From Mesorhizobium sp. ORS 3324 (GTDB lineage: Bacteria > Pseudomonadota > Alphaproteobacteria > Rhizobiales > Rhizobiaceae): 64,000 bases of DNA. This document shows, piece after piece, positions 28,819-37,818 of the stretch. Every line of letters starts with the position of its first letter. Positions within the stretch are counted from its first letter, which is position 1. The stretch is taken from assembly GCA_000824825.2 (NCBI GenBank), contig LM655175.1, forward strand, positions 604-64,603, written 5' to 3'. The position numbers and the translations under genes are program-made. The notes under the pieces are model-generated. The model was not told the origin of the DNA. It made no database searches and saw only the letters and a list, made by a program, of their open reading frames with translations.

Positions 28819-29709
28819 CTACGCTGCCGGCGCGGCCTGCCTGGTCAGCATGAAAGCCTCGCGAATCGCGTTTTCCATGCCGTCGATCGCCTCGCCGGTC
28901 GCCAGCGGATTGCGGTGCAGCACCACATTGGAGGAATCGATGTCGCCGAAGCCGTCGGCGGCGGTCAGTTCGCGGCAGTCGGCTGGGATGTTGCTGCGCG
29001 AGATCGGCGCGATCGCCAGACCGGAGGTGACGGCCAGCGTCAGCCCGCCATTGGTGTCGCTGGTATAGGCGACGCGGTAGTCGAGGCCGCGCTGCTGCAG
29101 CGATTTGATCGCGAAGTCGCGGCACCAGCCGTCGCGGCTGTAGAGCGCGATCGGCACCGGCCGCTCCTCATGCATATGGTGCAGCTTCGACGTCACCCAG
29201 ACCGTCGGGTCGTGCATCAGCACCTCGCCGCCGGAAAAGCCTTCCCACTCGAACACCACCGCGAGATCGAGCTCGCCCGCCGCGAGAGCCTTCACCTGCG
29301 AAGCCGAATGGGCGTAGCGCACGGTGACCTCCACGCGCGGATGGCGCTTGGCGAATTCGCCGAGCGCCCGCGACAGGATCGAGCGGCCATATTCGGCAGG
29401 TATGCCGATGCGCACTAGCCCGCCGAGCGGCGGCGCCACCAGCGACGCAGCCGTCTCGTCGAGCAGCGTCACGATGCGGCGGGCATTGGCGATGAGCTCG
29501 CCGCCGCGCCGCGTCAGCGCCACGCCGCGCGAGCCGCGCTCGAACAGGCTGTCGCCGATCATGTCTTCCAGCTTCTTCATCTGCATGGAAACCGCCGACT
29601 GGGTGCGTCCGGCCTTCTCGGCGGCCTTGGTGAAATTGCCCGTTTCGGCCACCGCCACGAAGGTGCGCAGGAGGTCGCTGTCGAGGGTGGGCTTCATGGA
29701 TATCGCCAT
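28819..29709 (-). CDS. LysR-family transcriptional regulator
   Basis: 296 residues. The N-terminal helix-turn-helix reads LLRTFVAVAETGNFTKAAEKAGRTQSAVSMQMKKLE, a classic LysR start. The effector domain opens GLVRIGIPAEYGRSILSRAL. It is divergent from a DMT-family exporter gene with 176 bases between starts, so that exporter is its most likely target. The effector is unknown. Confidence 0.9.
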   Translation of the reverse strand: MAISMKPTLDSDLLRTFVAVAETGNFTKAAEKAGRTQSAVSMQMKKLEDMIGDSLFERGSRGVALTRRGGELIANARRIVTLLDETAASLVAPPLGGLVRIGIPAEYGRSILSRALGEFAKRHPRVEVTVRYAHSASQVKALAAGELDLAVVFEWEGFSGGEVLMHDPTVWVTSKLHHMHEERPVPIALYSRDGWCRDFAIKSLQQRGLDYRVAYTSDTNGGLTLAVTSGLAIAPISRSNIPADCRELTAADGFGDIDSSNVVLHRNPLATGEAIDGMENAIREAFMLTRQAAPAA

Positions 29710-29783
29710 AAGAATTCTTGATCGCTGGCATCATTCCAATTCGTTTGCAACATGTCAAACGCCGCAGGATAGTTGCCTCTCCC

Positions 29784-29872
29784 ATTGGATATGCGGCCGC
29801 GAAATCGGCCGCGGACCAATCGAAGAGTCCTCACTCGTGCCCGCTGCCCGAAAACGGTGGCGGGCTCTTTTT
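29784..29872 (+). promoter_or_regulatory. Structured leader with terminator before the DMT exporter
   Basis: Two hairpins precede the exporter start. The first (29784-29820) pairs ATTGG with CCAAT and GCGGCCG with CGGCCGC. The second is a 10-bp stem, GCCCGCTGCC (29839-29848) with GGTGGCGGGC (29856-29865), followed by TCTTTTT; it is a textbook intrinsic terminator ending 13 bases before the ATG at 29886. A terminator between promoter and start codon implies conditional read-through. I do not recognise an aptamer class. Confidence 0.6.
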
Positions 29873-29885
29873 CGCTGGATCGAGC

Positions 29886-30836
29886 ATGCAGAACCGGATG
29901 GTGCTTGGCGTCTTGAGCCTCTGCCTGGGCGTTCTGGTGTTTTCGTTGCAGGATCCGCTGGTGAAGGCGGTGTCGGGCGGCTATCCGGTGACCGAGGTGA
30001 TGGCGATCCGCGCCATCGTCGCGCTGCCGATCCTGATCGCGATCGTCCATGCCGATGTCGGCCTGAAGGCGCTGCTGTCGAAGCGAGCCGGCATGCTCAC
30101 GCTGCGCGCCTTCATTCAGTTCTCGTCATACACGGTCTATTACCTCGCGATCGCCGCCTTGTCGCTGGCCGACGCGATAGCGCTCTATTTCATGGCGCCG
30201 CTCTTCATCATGGCGATGGCCGGCCCCTATCTCGGCGAGCGCGTCTCCTGGCGGATGCTGGCGACGGTGCTCATCGGCCTCGTCGGGGTGGTCGTGATGC
30301 TGCGGCCTGGCGCTGGATTGTTCGATTGGGCAGCGCTGCTGTCGCTCGGCTCGGCCTTCCTCTACGGCTTCTCGCAGCTGATGGCGCGCCGGATTGGCGA
30401 TACCGAATCCTCGACGGTCATGGCCTTCTACCAGAACGGCGCCTATCTCACCGGGGCGATGGTCGTCGCCGGCGCCTTCCATCTTGCCGGCATCGCCCAC
30501 GCGGCCCATCCGAGCCTCGACTTCCTGGTGCGGCCCTGGGTCTGGCCGACGCTGCCGGACTTCCTCAAGATGGCGGCCTGCGGCTTCGTCGCTTCAGCCG
30601 GCATGATCCTCTTGTCGCAGGCTTACCGGATGGCGCCTGCCAATCGCGTCGCCACCTTCGAATATACCGGCATCCTCTGGTCGCCGCTCTGGGGCTTCCT
30701 GTTCTTCGCCGAGGTCCCGAGGGCGACGACGGTGCTTGGAGCGGCGCTGATCATCGGCGCCGGCCTCCTCGCGCTCAACGGCGAGCGCCGCCGCAGCGCG
30801 GCGCCGGTGCTCGCCGCGACCGGCGACGCGGCCTAA
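29886..30836 (+). CDS. DMT-superfamily (EamA) transporter
   Basis: 316 residues with ten predicted membrane helices in two EamA repeats. The first has FSLQDPLVKAVSGGYPVTEVMAIRA, and the second ends LWGFLFFAEVPRATTVLGAALIIGAG. This RhaT/PecM-like class usually exports amino acids or other metabolites; the substrate is unknown. The ATG at 29886 was chosen because the membrane protein begins there; in-frame upstream sequence encodes no family-like residues. It is divergent from a LysR regulator and behind a terminator-bearing leader. Confidence 0.87.
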   Translation: MQNRMVLGVLSLCLGVLVFSLQDPLVKAVSGGYPVTEVMAIRAIVALPILIAIVHADVGLKALLSKRAGMLTLRAFIQFSSYTVYYLAIAALSLADAIALYFMAPLFIMAMAGPYLGERVSWRMLATVLIGLVGVVVMLRPGAGLFDWAALLSLGSAFLYGFSQLMARRIGDTESSTVMAFYQNGAYLTGAMVVAGAFHLAGIAHAAHPSLDFLVRPWVWPTLPDFLKMAACGFVASAGMILLSQAYRMAPANRVATFEYTGILWSPLWGFLFFAEVPRATTVLGAALIIGAGLLALNGERRRSAAPVLAATGDAA

Positions 30837-30861
30837 GCAATTTCAGGAACGGCTGAGACAG

Positions 30862-31233
30862 TCAGGCGAAGCAGCTGAGCGCGCGGCCGACGCGGGCGCG
30901 GATCTCGGCAAGCGTGAACGGTTTCTGCACCACATCGAGGATGATGCCGTTCAATTCCTCGGCGCGCTCGCGCTGGTCGGCATAGCCGGTCATCAGCATG
31001 ATCCTCATCGTCGGGAACTGTTTCGCCGCTGCCGTCGCCATCTCGATGCCGTCCATCTCCGGCATGCGGATATCGGACACCACCAGATCGTAGCCGCCGC
31101 GGTTCTGCTGGATCAGCGCCAGCCCTTGCGCGCCGTCGGCGGCGACCGTGACACTATGCCCGTCGCGCTCCAGCGCGCGGGCGGCGAGGGTGCGGACGGA
31201 CTCATCGTCCTCGACGATCAGAAGCTTTGCCAT
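30862..31233 (-). CDS. Single-domain response regulator
   Basis: 123 residues, a stand-alone CheY-like receiver with no output domain. The acidic pocket is EDD (residues 8-10), the phosphoacceptor is the aspartate in VVSDIRMPEMDG (about 54), the switch threonine is in MLMTGYAD, and the lysine is in VVQKPF. It resembles CpdR-type cell-cycle receivers of alphaproteobacteria, but the C-terminal VQKPFTLAEIRARV differs from the CpdR copies I remember, so the symbol is withheld. The cognate kinase is not in the window. Confidence 0.85.
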   Translation of the reverse strand: MAKLLIVEDDESVRTLAARALERDGHSVTVAADGAQGLALIQQNRGGYDLVVSDIRMPEMDGIEMATAAAKQFPTMRIMLMTGYADQRERAEELNGIILDVVQKPFTLAEIRARVGRALSCFA

Positions 31234-31308
31234 GCCGAGATAGATGCCGTCGAAACGTTGACGTTTTCTGAAAATTTGAAACGTCAGTTCGGCCTTTTCG
31301 ACCCAGCC

Positions 31309-31851
31309 TCAGGCGTCGCCCTTGACCACCCCGACGAACGGTAGCTCGCGAAACGCATGCGCGACATCCATGCCGTAGCCGACGACGAAATAGTCTGGGC
31401 AGTCGAAGCCGACATAGTCGGCGTTGAGCGTGGTCTGGCGGCGCATGCGCTTGTCGAGCAGCACCGCGATGGCGCAGCTTCGGGCGCCGCGCGACAGCAT
31501 CAGCTCGCGGGTGAAGGAAAGCGTCTTGCCGGATTCCAGTATGTCGTCGATCAGAAGCACGTCGCGGCCGGCGACCTCATTGTCGATGTCGCGCAGCACC
31601 TTGACCTCGCCGCTGGTGGTGCCGGCGCCATAGCTGGAGATGAAGATGAACTCGACCTCCGGCGACAGGCCGACATCATGCATGGCGCGGATGAGATCGG
31701 CGGCGAAGACGAACGAGCCCTTGAGGATCGAGATCACCAGAAGGTCGTGATAGTCGCGCCCGGCGATCTCCTTGGCGAGCTCGAGATTGCGGCGGGCGAT
31801 CGCCGACGCCGAAAACAGAACCTCGATATCCTTGCCGCGCACAACTGGCAT
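31309..31851 (-). CDS. hpt: Hypoxanthine phosphoribosyltransferase
   Basis: 180 residues from ATG 31851 (a TTG lies one codon earlier). The PRPP-binding motif VLLIDDILESGKTL, the flexible loop IFISSYGAGTTSGEVKV and the substrate segment VGFDCPDYFVVGYGMD are all present. It salvages hypoxanthine and guanine to IMP and GMP with PRPP in the cytoplasm. Confidence 0.94.
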   Translation of the reverse strand: MPVVRGKDIEVLFSASAIARRNLELAKEIAGRDYHDLLVISILKGSFVFAADLIRAMHDVGLSPEVEFIFISSYGAGTTSGEVKVLRDIDNEVAGRDVLLIDDILESGKTLSFTRELMLSRGARSCAIAVLLDKRMRRQTTLNADYVGFDCPDYFVVGYGMDVAHAFRELPFVGVVKGDA

Positions 31852-31940
31852 CAACTACCTTCCAAAGAAATCGTCCAAAGCGAAACGCCCAGGCGTATTG
31901 AGATTCAGGTCAGGCCGGCCTCGCCTGAATATCGACACAC

Positions 31941-32582
31941 CTAGCCGGCGAAAGTGACCGATACGGCCCTCACGCCGTTTCTAGGCACATCGAGGCGGCT
32001 GGAAAAGCCGAATCTTTCACCGGGCGCCAGCGAGCGGTTGGAAGTCCCCAGCCGGTAGCGGATGACGTTGCTGGCATTGTCGGTGACTCGGATCTCGAGC
32101 GGCGGCAGGGATGCGGCCTCTATTCCGTCATTGGCGGCCTCGCCGTCGACGAACAGCACGGACTTCAAACCGGACGCGTCGACCCGCGACGTCACGCCCG
32201 AAATGCTGAACGCGCTTGCCGGCTGCGCATTTGACCAAAACGAACTCTGGCGCACAAGCGCATGTCCGCCCGACACCCAGAAAGCGACGAGCGCCGCACT
32301 GACGCCGGCGATCCAGAAGATAGGACCGCCGCGGGAGCCCGGCCTGGCCGGCAGGACCTCCGGCCGGCGCAGCATGTCCATGCCTTCGAGCGAAGGCGTT
32401 GACAGCGTCTGCGGCGGCGAGACCGCCGGTTCCGAACGTCCGGCAAAACGCGGCAGCACCACATAATCGGCATCGACGATGTCGGCCGGCGCATCGAACA
32501 TGACGCGCTCCGGCACTGCATTTGCCGCCGTCCCGGTCATGATTTCGCCGGAAACAAGGCGCGCGGTTCGATCCTCAGCCAT
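31941..32582 (-). CDS. Membrane-anchored protein of unknown function, DUF3426-like C-terminus
   Basis: 213 residues from ATG 32582. An N-terminal cytoplasmic part of about 95 residues precedes one membrane helix (about 90-108: PIFWIAGVSAALVAFWVSG). The C-terminal beta-rich domain ends LAPGERFGFSSRLDVPRNGVRAVSVTFAG. Homologues at this position beside ftsE often begin with an MJ0042 zinc-ribbon; no CxxC pair is present here. It is divergent from ftsE and shares the CtrA-box region. Function unknown. Confidence 0.7.
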   Translation of the reverse strand: MAEDRTARLVSGEIMTGTAANAVPERVMFDAPADIVDADYVVLPRFAGRSEPAVSPPQTLSTPSLEGMDMLRRPEVLPARPGSRGGPIFWIAGVSAALVAFWVSGGHALVRQSSFWSNAQPASAFSISGVTSRVDASGLKSVLFVDGEAANDGIEAASLPPLEIRVTDNASNVIRYRLGTSNRSLAPGERFGFSSRLDVPRNGVRAVSVTFAG

Positions 32583-32677
32583 TGCGGCCCCGTGCAATCT
32601 TCGTTGCTTTTGGGTAAACGCAAATGGTTAACGCTTCCCCACCGGAACCGCTGTGAAACGTCGAAAACGAGCACAAA

Positions 32678-32693
32678 TTAACCGACCATTAAC
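32678..32693 (+). promoter_or_regulatory. CtrA-binding box upstream of ftsE
   Basis: TTAA at 32678-32681, seven bases, then TTAAC at 32689-32693: an exact match to the full CtrA consensus TTAA-N7-TTAAC. It lies 70 bases before the ftsE start and about 95 bases before the divergent gene's start. CtrA is the master cell-cycle regulator of Rhizobiales, so it probably times ftsEX transcription. Confidence 0.7.
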
Positions 32694-32762
32694 CATGCCG
32701 GCCGATGGTCTTGGCAGAGAACAGGCTGGCAGGACGCCGCCCAAGGTTTCAGGTCGCCGAAC

Positions 32763-33422
32763 GTGATCCGCTTCGAAAATGTCGGCCTCCGATATGGCAT
32801 GGGTCCGGAGATCCTCCGCGACATCTCCCTGCACATTCCGGAGCGCTCCTTTCAGTTCCTGAGCGGTCCCTCGGGCGCCGGCAAGACCACCTTGCTGCGT
32901 CTGCTCTTCATGTCGCTGAAGCCGACGCGCGGCCTGATCACCATTTTCGGCAAGGATCGCTCGCGCATCTCGCGCAGCGAGCTGCCGCTGCTCAGGCGCC
33001 GCATCGGCGTGGTGTTCCAGGATTTCCGCCTGCTCGACCATATGACGACCTACGAGAACGTGGCGCTTCCCTTGCGCGTGCGCGGGCGCGAGGAGGCAGG
33101 CTATCGCACCGACGTCACCGAGCTCTTGAAATGGGTCGGCCTCGGCGACCGCATGCATGTGCTGCCGCCGGTGCTGTCCGGCGGCGAGAAGCAGCGCGCC
33201 GCCATCGCCCGCGCTCTGATCGAGCAGCCGGAGATTCTGCTTGCCGACGAGCCGACCGGCAATGTCGATCCTCCGCTGGCGCGCCGGTTGCTGCGGCTCT
33301 TCATCGAGCTCAATCGGCTGGGCACGGCCGTTGTGATCGCCACGCACGATCTCGGCCTGATGGAGCAGGTCGATGCGCGGCGCATGATCCTCGCCGGCGG
33401 AAGGCTGGATATCTATGACTGA
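32763..33422 (+). CDS. ftsE: Cell division ATP-binding protein FtsE
   Basis: 219 residues from a GTG start. Walker A GPSGAGKTT (35-43), Q-loop FQDFRLLDHMTTYENVALPL, signature LSGGEKQRAAIARALI and Walker B ILLADEPTGNVDP are all FtsE-like. With FtsX it forms an ABC-type complex that activates septal peptidoglycan hydrolases. Its stop overlaps the ftsX start. Confidence 0.95.
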   Translation: MIRFENVGLRYGMGPEILRDISLHIPERSFQFLSGPSGAGKTTLLRLLFMSLKPTRGLITIFGKDRSRISRSELPLLRRRIGVVFQDFRLLDHMTTYENVALPLRVRGREEAGYRTDVTELLKWVGLGDRMHVLPPVLSGGEKQRAAIARALIEQPEILLADEPTGNVDPPLARRLLRLFIELNRLGTAVVIATHDLGLMEQVDARRMILAGGRLDIYD

Positions 33423-34404
33423 CCTTTCGGCCGATCACCTGCACGACGAAGCTGCCGAGACGACGGCGAGTGTCCGGCGCGCCCAGCGCAAGATGGCGCC
33501 GATCGTGCCGGCGCAGAACATTGCCGGCCGCGCGCTGGTACTGGTCATAGCCATCATGACGTTCCTCTCCTGCCTGACCTTCGGCGCCGTGACGCTGGTG
33601 CGCGACACGGCTTCGGTCTGGGAGAATCAGATCTCGCGCGAGGCGACGATCCAGATCAAACCGGCCGACGGGCTCGACATGGAGGCCGCCCTTGCGCAGG
33701 CCTCTGAGATCGCCAGCGAGTTTCCCGGCGTGAAGGGCACCAGGATCATCGACCGCGATGCGACGGCGCGCTTGCTTGAGCCGTGGCTGGGTAGCGGTCT
33801 CAACATCGATGAGCTGCCGGTGCCGCGCCTCATCGTCGTCACCATCGACGAGTCCAATCCACCCGACTTCGCCGCCATGCGCGCCGCAATCACCCCCAAG
33901 CTGCCGAGCGCGGCGCTCGACGACCACCGCACCTGGGTCGACCGGCTGGTCGCCATGGCGCACACGACGGTGACGATCGGCTTTGCCGTTCTGGCGCTGA
34001 TCTTGTCGGCAACGGTACTGACAGTTGTGTTCGCCACGCGCGGCGCGATGGCCGGCAACGGCCATATCATCGAGGTGCTGCATTTCGTCGGCGCCGAGGC
34101 GCGCTTCATCGCGCGCGAATTCCGCTGGCATTTCCTGGTCACCGGCATGAAGGGCGCCGCCGCCGGCGGCGCTGCCGCAATTCTCGTCTTCATCGTCTTT
34201 TCCTGGTGGTCGTCGCGCAACATGGCGACGCCGCAGGCCGACCAGGCGACCGCGCTGTTCGGCAATTTCGCCATCGGCTCCACCGGCTATTTCGGCGTCG
34301 GCCTGATGGTGCTGGTGATCGGTGCGCTGACGGCGGCGACCTCGCATGCGACCGTCGTCGCGTATCTCAGCGACATCGATATCCGCCAGCCGGAGGGCGG
34401 CTGA
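33415..34404 (+). CDS. ftsX: Cell division protein FtsX
   Basis: 329 residues, four membrane helices. A cytoplasmic N-terminus of about 35 residues precedes helix 1 (about 42-62) and a periplasmic loop. Helices 2-4 lie around 180-200, 235-265 and 295-318. The periplasmic domain binds amidase activators in characterised systems. It overlaps ftsE by eight bases, so the partners are translationally coupled. Confidence 0.92.
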   Translation: MTDLSADHLHDEAAETTASVRRAQRKMAPIVPAQNIAGRALVLVIAIMTFLSCLTFGAVTLVRDTASVWENQISREATIQIKPADGLDMEAALAQASEIASEFPGVKGTRIIDRDATARLLEPWLGSGLNIDELPVPRLIVVTIDESNPPDFAAMRAAITPKLPSAALDDHRTWVDRLVAMAHTTVTIGFAVLALILSATVLTVVFATRGAMAGNGHIIEVLHFVGAEARFIAREFRWHFLVTGMKGAAAGGAAAILVFIVFSWWSSRNMATPQADQATALFGNFAIGSTGYFGVGLMVLVIGALTAATSHATVVAYLSDIDIRQPEGG

Positions 34405-34570
34405 CGATGTTCCGATCCGCTGGACAAGTGAAAGCCGGCTTAAATGCATGATGTTCATGCGATAAACGATCACGGAGTGGGCAACTGCCGTAACGCAATG
34501 TGCGTCGCCTCACCTATCAAAGGCCGCATTTCGGAGTTAACCATAGGGCACTTTCAGGATTAACCTGGGG

Positions 34571-35323
34571 ATGATGGACGCGAGGGACTCGACCAGGACG
34601 GCTGGACGGATGCCAGCGGTGCTTGCACGTGCCGCCGCACCCGGCAGGTTCGGTCGTCTCAGGTTCGCGTTGCGTATCTGCAGTTTCTTCGTGCTTGCCC
34701 TCTTGGCGCTTTTTGCCGGCGGCTTCGGCTGGTTTGCCGACAAGGTCAGCCACATGACCACGCCGCTCAATCCGGAAAAGGCCGACGCCATCATCGTGCT
34801 CACTGGCGGCCAATCCCGGCTCGACGCCGCCATGGAACTGCTGGCGTCCGGCAAGGGCGAGCGGCTCTTGATCAGCGGTGTCCACCCTTCGGCGAGCCGC
34901 CGCCAGTTGCAGATGGCTTTGGGCGGAGACAAGCAGCTGTTTTCCTGCTGCGTCGACATCGACCGCGCCGCGCTCGACACCATCGGCAATGCCGAGGAAA
35001 GCGCCAAATGGGTGGAACGCCACGCCTATGGCAGCATCATCCTCGTCACCAACAACTATCACATGCCGCGCAGCCTGCTCGAGATGGGTCGGCTGCTGCA
35101 CGGTGCGAAGCTCGAGCCCTATCCGGTAGTCAACACCAATCTCGGCAATGGCGGCTGGCTGACCAAGCCGGAGGCGCTGCGCGTGCTGCTCACCGAATAC
35201 AGCAAATATGTGCTGGCGCTGGCGCGCGGCATCCTGCCGCTGCGTCAGACCTCGGAGGGTATGACACTCGCCGAAGCCTCGGTGGCCAAGGGCGAGAAGC
35301 AACCAAGCCAGGTCATCCCGTAG
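34571..35323 (+). CDS. YdcF/ElyC-like DUF218 membrane protein
   Basis: 250 residues. One N-terminal membrane helix (about 37-55) and a DUF218 domain with ADAIIVLTGGQSRLDAAMELL, ERLLISGVHP and ILVTNNYHMPRS. E. coli relatives SanA and ElyC affect envelope integrity and lipid-II metabolism; the biochemical activity is not settled. It is downstream of ftsEX on the same strand but 166 bases away. The 3' end overlaps the convergent PNPOx gene by 11 bases. Confidence 0.85.
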   Translation: MMDARDSTRTAGRMPAVLARAAAPGRFGRLRFALRICSFFVLALLALFAGGFGWFADKVSHMTTPLNPEKADAIIVLTGGQSRLDAAMELLASGKGERLLISGVHPSASRRQLQMALGGDKQLFSCCVDIDRAALDTIGNAEESAKWVERHAYGSIILVTNNYHMPRSLLEMGRLLHGAKLEPYPVVNTNLGNGGWLTKPEALRVLLTEYSKYVLALARGILPLRQTSEGMTLAEASVAKGEKQPSQVIP

Positions 35324-35930
35324 CCTCAGTTCCACGCAGGCGCGCAATCTCCTGCTCGAGGCTGGCGATGCGCCGATCGCGCTCAGCCAGCGCCGCAGCC
35401 ACGTCCGCCGCCTCGAAGCGCTGCGGGATGTGCTGAGGACAATTGGCATCCCAGGCGGTGACGGTGAACAGGATCGCCTGCTCCGGCCGCGCCTTGTAGT
35501 TTGCCGGCATCAGCCTCGCCGTCAGTTCCGCATCGTGCTCCACGACGCGTGCCTTGCCCCAGATCTTGATGCGCTGCCTATGCATGTAGTCGATCAGGAA
35601 CAGGAAGGCTTGCGCATTGTCGGCAAGATTGCCCTGCGTGATGAATTGCCGGTTCCCCGAGAAATCCGCAAAGCCGATCGTGTGCTCGTCGAGCACCTTG
35701 AGGAAGCCGGCGGGACCGCCGCGATGTTGGATATAGGGCTGGCCCTCGCCATTGGCCGTCGCGAGAAACACGCTGGTCTGCGCCTCGATGAAGGCGGCAA
35801 GATCCGGCGTGATCGCCGTGCGCCAGCCTCCGCGTTCCTCGACCCGTGCATAGGACTCCCGCGAGCCCTTGCGGGACTGGATCGCCTTGACGGTGGGCGT
35901 GAAGGCGACGTCGCTGGTGAAGGCATTCAT
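35313..35930 (-). CDS. Pyridoxamine 5'-phosphate oxidase-like FMN-binding protein
   Basis: 205 residues from ATG 35930, preceded by GAGGAG. A split-barrel FMN domain is suggested by SVFLATANGEGQPYIQHRGGPAGFLKVLDEHTIGFADF and NAQAFLFLIDY. A C-terminal helix (ALAERDRRIASLEQEIARLR) looks like a short coiled coil. These small PNPOx-like proteins are usually not true PdxH; the substrate is unknown. It is divergent from a LysR gene that may regulate it. Confidence 0.8.
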   Translation of the reverse strand: MNAFTSDVAFTPTVKAIQSRKGSRESYARVEERGGWRTAITPDLAAFIEAQTSVFLATANGEGQPYIQHRGGPAGFLKVLDEHTIGFADFSGNRQFITQGNLADNAQAFLFLIDYMHRQRIKIWGKARVVEHDAELTARLMPANYKARPEQAILFTVTAWDANCPQHIPQRFEAADVAAALAERDRRIASLEQEIARLRGTEATG

Positions 35931-36031
35931 GGCGACACTCCTCGCAGAATTGCCACGACAGATAGCCTCTTCCAAAACACGGATGTAGAGTGCATACTTG
36001 CAATCCATCCTTCCATTTTCTGGAAGAACAA

Positions 36032-36934
36032 GTGGACCGTCTCGATGCCATGTCGCTGTTCGTCGCCGCGGTGGAGGCCGGCAGCCTTTCCGCCGCCGCG
36101 CGGCGCGCCGGCATGCCGCTGGCGACCGTCAGCCGCAGGCTTTCCGACTTGGAGAAACATCTCAAGACACGCCTGCTCAACCGCTCGACGCGCCGCCTGA
36201 CGCTGACCGACGCCGGCCAGTCTTATCTGGCCGCCTGCCGCCGCATCCTCGGCGAAGTGAGCGAGGCCGAGCGCGCCGCCGCCGGCGAATATATGAGCCC
36301 GACCGGCGAACTGACCATCACCGCGCCGGTCGTCTTCGGCCGCCTGCATGTGCTGCCCGTGGTCACCGGTTTCCTCGCCGCCTATCCCGATGTCGATATC
36401 CGCCTGACGCTGTCGGACCGGATCACGCAGTTGGTCGAGGAGCATATCGACCTCGCCCTGCGCATCGGCGAGCTCCCGGATTCGGCCATGGTTGCAATGC
36501 GCGTCGGCTCGATCCGCCGCATCGTTTGTGCCAGCCCCGCCTATCTTGCCGGGCATGGCACGCCGGCCGAGCCGCGGGATCTCGCCGGCCACAACTGCAT
36601 CACCTTCGAAGGGCTTGCCGCCCCGGCGACATGGAGCTTCGGCACGGGCAGGAGCGAAACCACGGTTCCGGTCCGCTCGCGGCTACAAGTCAACACCGCC
36701 GAGGCGGCAGTCGATGCGGCGATCGCCGGTCTAGGCCTGACGAAGGTGCTGTCCTACCAGGCCGACGCCGCCGTGCGCGAAGGCACGCTTCGCGTGGTGC
36801 TCGAGCCTTTCGAGCCGCCGCCCTGGCCGGTCAGCCTTGTGCATGCTGGCCAGGGCTTGCTGCCGGTGAAACTGCGCGCTTTCCTCGATTTCGCCGCGCC
36901 GCGCCTGAAGGAGCGGCTGGTGCGGTCGCTATGA
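36032..36934 (+). CDS. LysR-family transcriptional regulator
   Basis: 300 residues from a GTG start with GGAAG upstream (an earlier in-frame start would overlap the divergent promoter). The helix-turn-helix is DAMSLFVAAVEAGSLSAAARRAGMPLATVSRRLSDLE. The effector domain begins GELTITAPVVFGRLHVLPVV, the form seen in regulators of reductases and quinone oxidoreductases. It is divergent from the PNPOx-like gene, with 101 bases between starts. Confidence 0.88.
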   Translation: MDRLDAMSLFVAAVEAGSLSAAARRAGMPLATVSRRLSDLEKHLKTRLLNRSTRRLTLTDAGQSYLAACRRILGEVSEAERAAAGEYMSPTGELTITAPVVFGRLHVLPVVTGFLAAYPDVDIRLTLSDRITQLVEEHIDLALRIGELPDSAMVAMRVGSIRRIVCASPAYLAGHGTPAEPRDLAGHNCITFEGLAAPATWSFGTGRSETTVPVRSRLQVNTAEAAVDAAIAGLGLTKVLSYQADAAVREGTLRVVLEPFEPPPWPVSLVHAGQGLLPVKLRAFLDFAAPRLKERLVRSL

Positions 36935-37016
36935 CTGGGTTCGGCCACCGCGCCGTTTCCTTTTTGCCCGCGCTTGGTGTAACCAACGCACACTTCCACA
37001 CCGGGCTTTTTCCCGC

Positions 37017-37811
37017 ATGCTCATTATCCGCTCGCTGGCGTTCAACCTCGCCTTCTATCTCAGCCTGATCGTCCAGATGATCTTCTGGACGCCCTATTAC
37101 TTCCTGTCGCCGCGCCACCGCGCCTGGTACGTGCCGAAATTCTGGTCGCGCACCTCGATGTGGCTCTACGACAAGATCGCCGGCACGAAGAACGAAATCA
37201 CGGGGCTCGAGAACCTGCCCGAGGGATCCTTCATCCTTGCGCCCAAGCATCAGTCCTTCTGGGATGCGATCGCCTTCTTCCCCTACCTGGACGACCCGCT
37301 CTACATCCTGAAGCGGGAGCTGACCTGGATCCCCTTCTTCGGCTGGTACATCATGAAGATGCGCATGATCCCGGTCGACCGCGGCAGCCGCTCGAAGGCG
37401 CTGAAATCGGTCGTAGCCGCTACCAAGGCGGAGATGGCGCGCAATCCACGCCAGCTCATCATCTATCCCGAAGGCACACGCCGCCCGCCGGGCGCCGAGC
37501 CGTCCTACAAATACGGCATCGTCGAGATCTACACCCAGTTGGGGGTTCCGGTGGTGCCGGTCGCCCACGTCGCCGGCCTCTACTGGCCGCGCCGCAAGTT
37601 CATGCGCTTCCCCGGCACCATCAAGGCCCGCTTCCTGCCGCCGATCCCGCCCGGGCTCGGTAAGGAGGAATTCATGCAGCGGCTGATTGGCGAGACGGAA
37701 GCCGCCTGCGACGAGCTTCTGGTCGAGGCCGCGCGCGCGCCGAACCCGCCCCCCATGCCGCCGACGGCGTTGAAGCGGCTGGCGGAGCTCGGCGCTGCGG
37801 CAAAGAGCTGA
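37017..37811 (+). CDS. plsC: 1-acyl-sn-glycerol-3-phosphate acyltransferase
   Basis: 264 residues. N-terminal membrane helices (about 7-30) are followed by the acyltransferase motifs: KHQSFWDAIAF (HX4D), IPVDRGSRSKAL and IIYPEGTRRPPG. It adds the second acyl chain to lysophosphatidate at the inner membrane in phospholipid synthesis. A C-terminal proline-rich stretch (APNPPPMPPT) is present. It converges with the LysE-type exporter gene. Confidence 0.92.
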   Translation: MLIIRSLAFNLAFYLSLIVQMIFWTPYYFLSPRHRAWYVPKFWSRTSMWLYDKIAGTKNEITGLENLPEGSFILAPKHQSFWDAIAFFPYLDDPLYILKRELTWIPFFGWYIMKMRMIPVDRGSRSKALKSVVAATKAEMARNPRQLIIYPEGTRRPPGAEPSYKYGIVEIYTQLGVPVVPVAHVAGLYWPRRKFMRFPGTIKARFLPPIPPGLGKEEFMQRLIGETEAACDELLVEAARAPNPPPMPPTALKRLAELGAAAKS

Positions 37812-37818
37812 CGCGCGC

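Noticed and set aside
29791..29936. Arg-rich short open frame (begins MRPRNRPRTNRR) in the exporter leader, as a possible arginine-sensing leader peptide
   Set aside because: No ribosome site precedes it, the arginine codons are mixed rather than rare, the frame runs past the terminator into the gene, and Arg-rich frames are common in GC-rich non-coding DNA.
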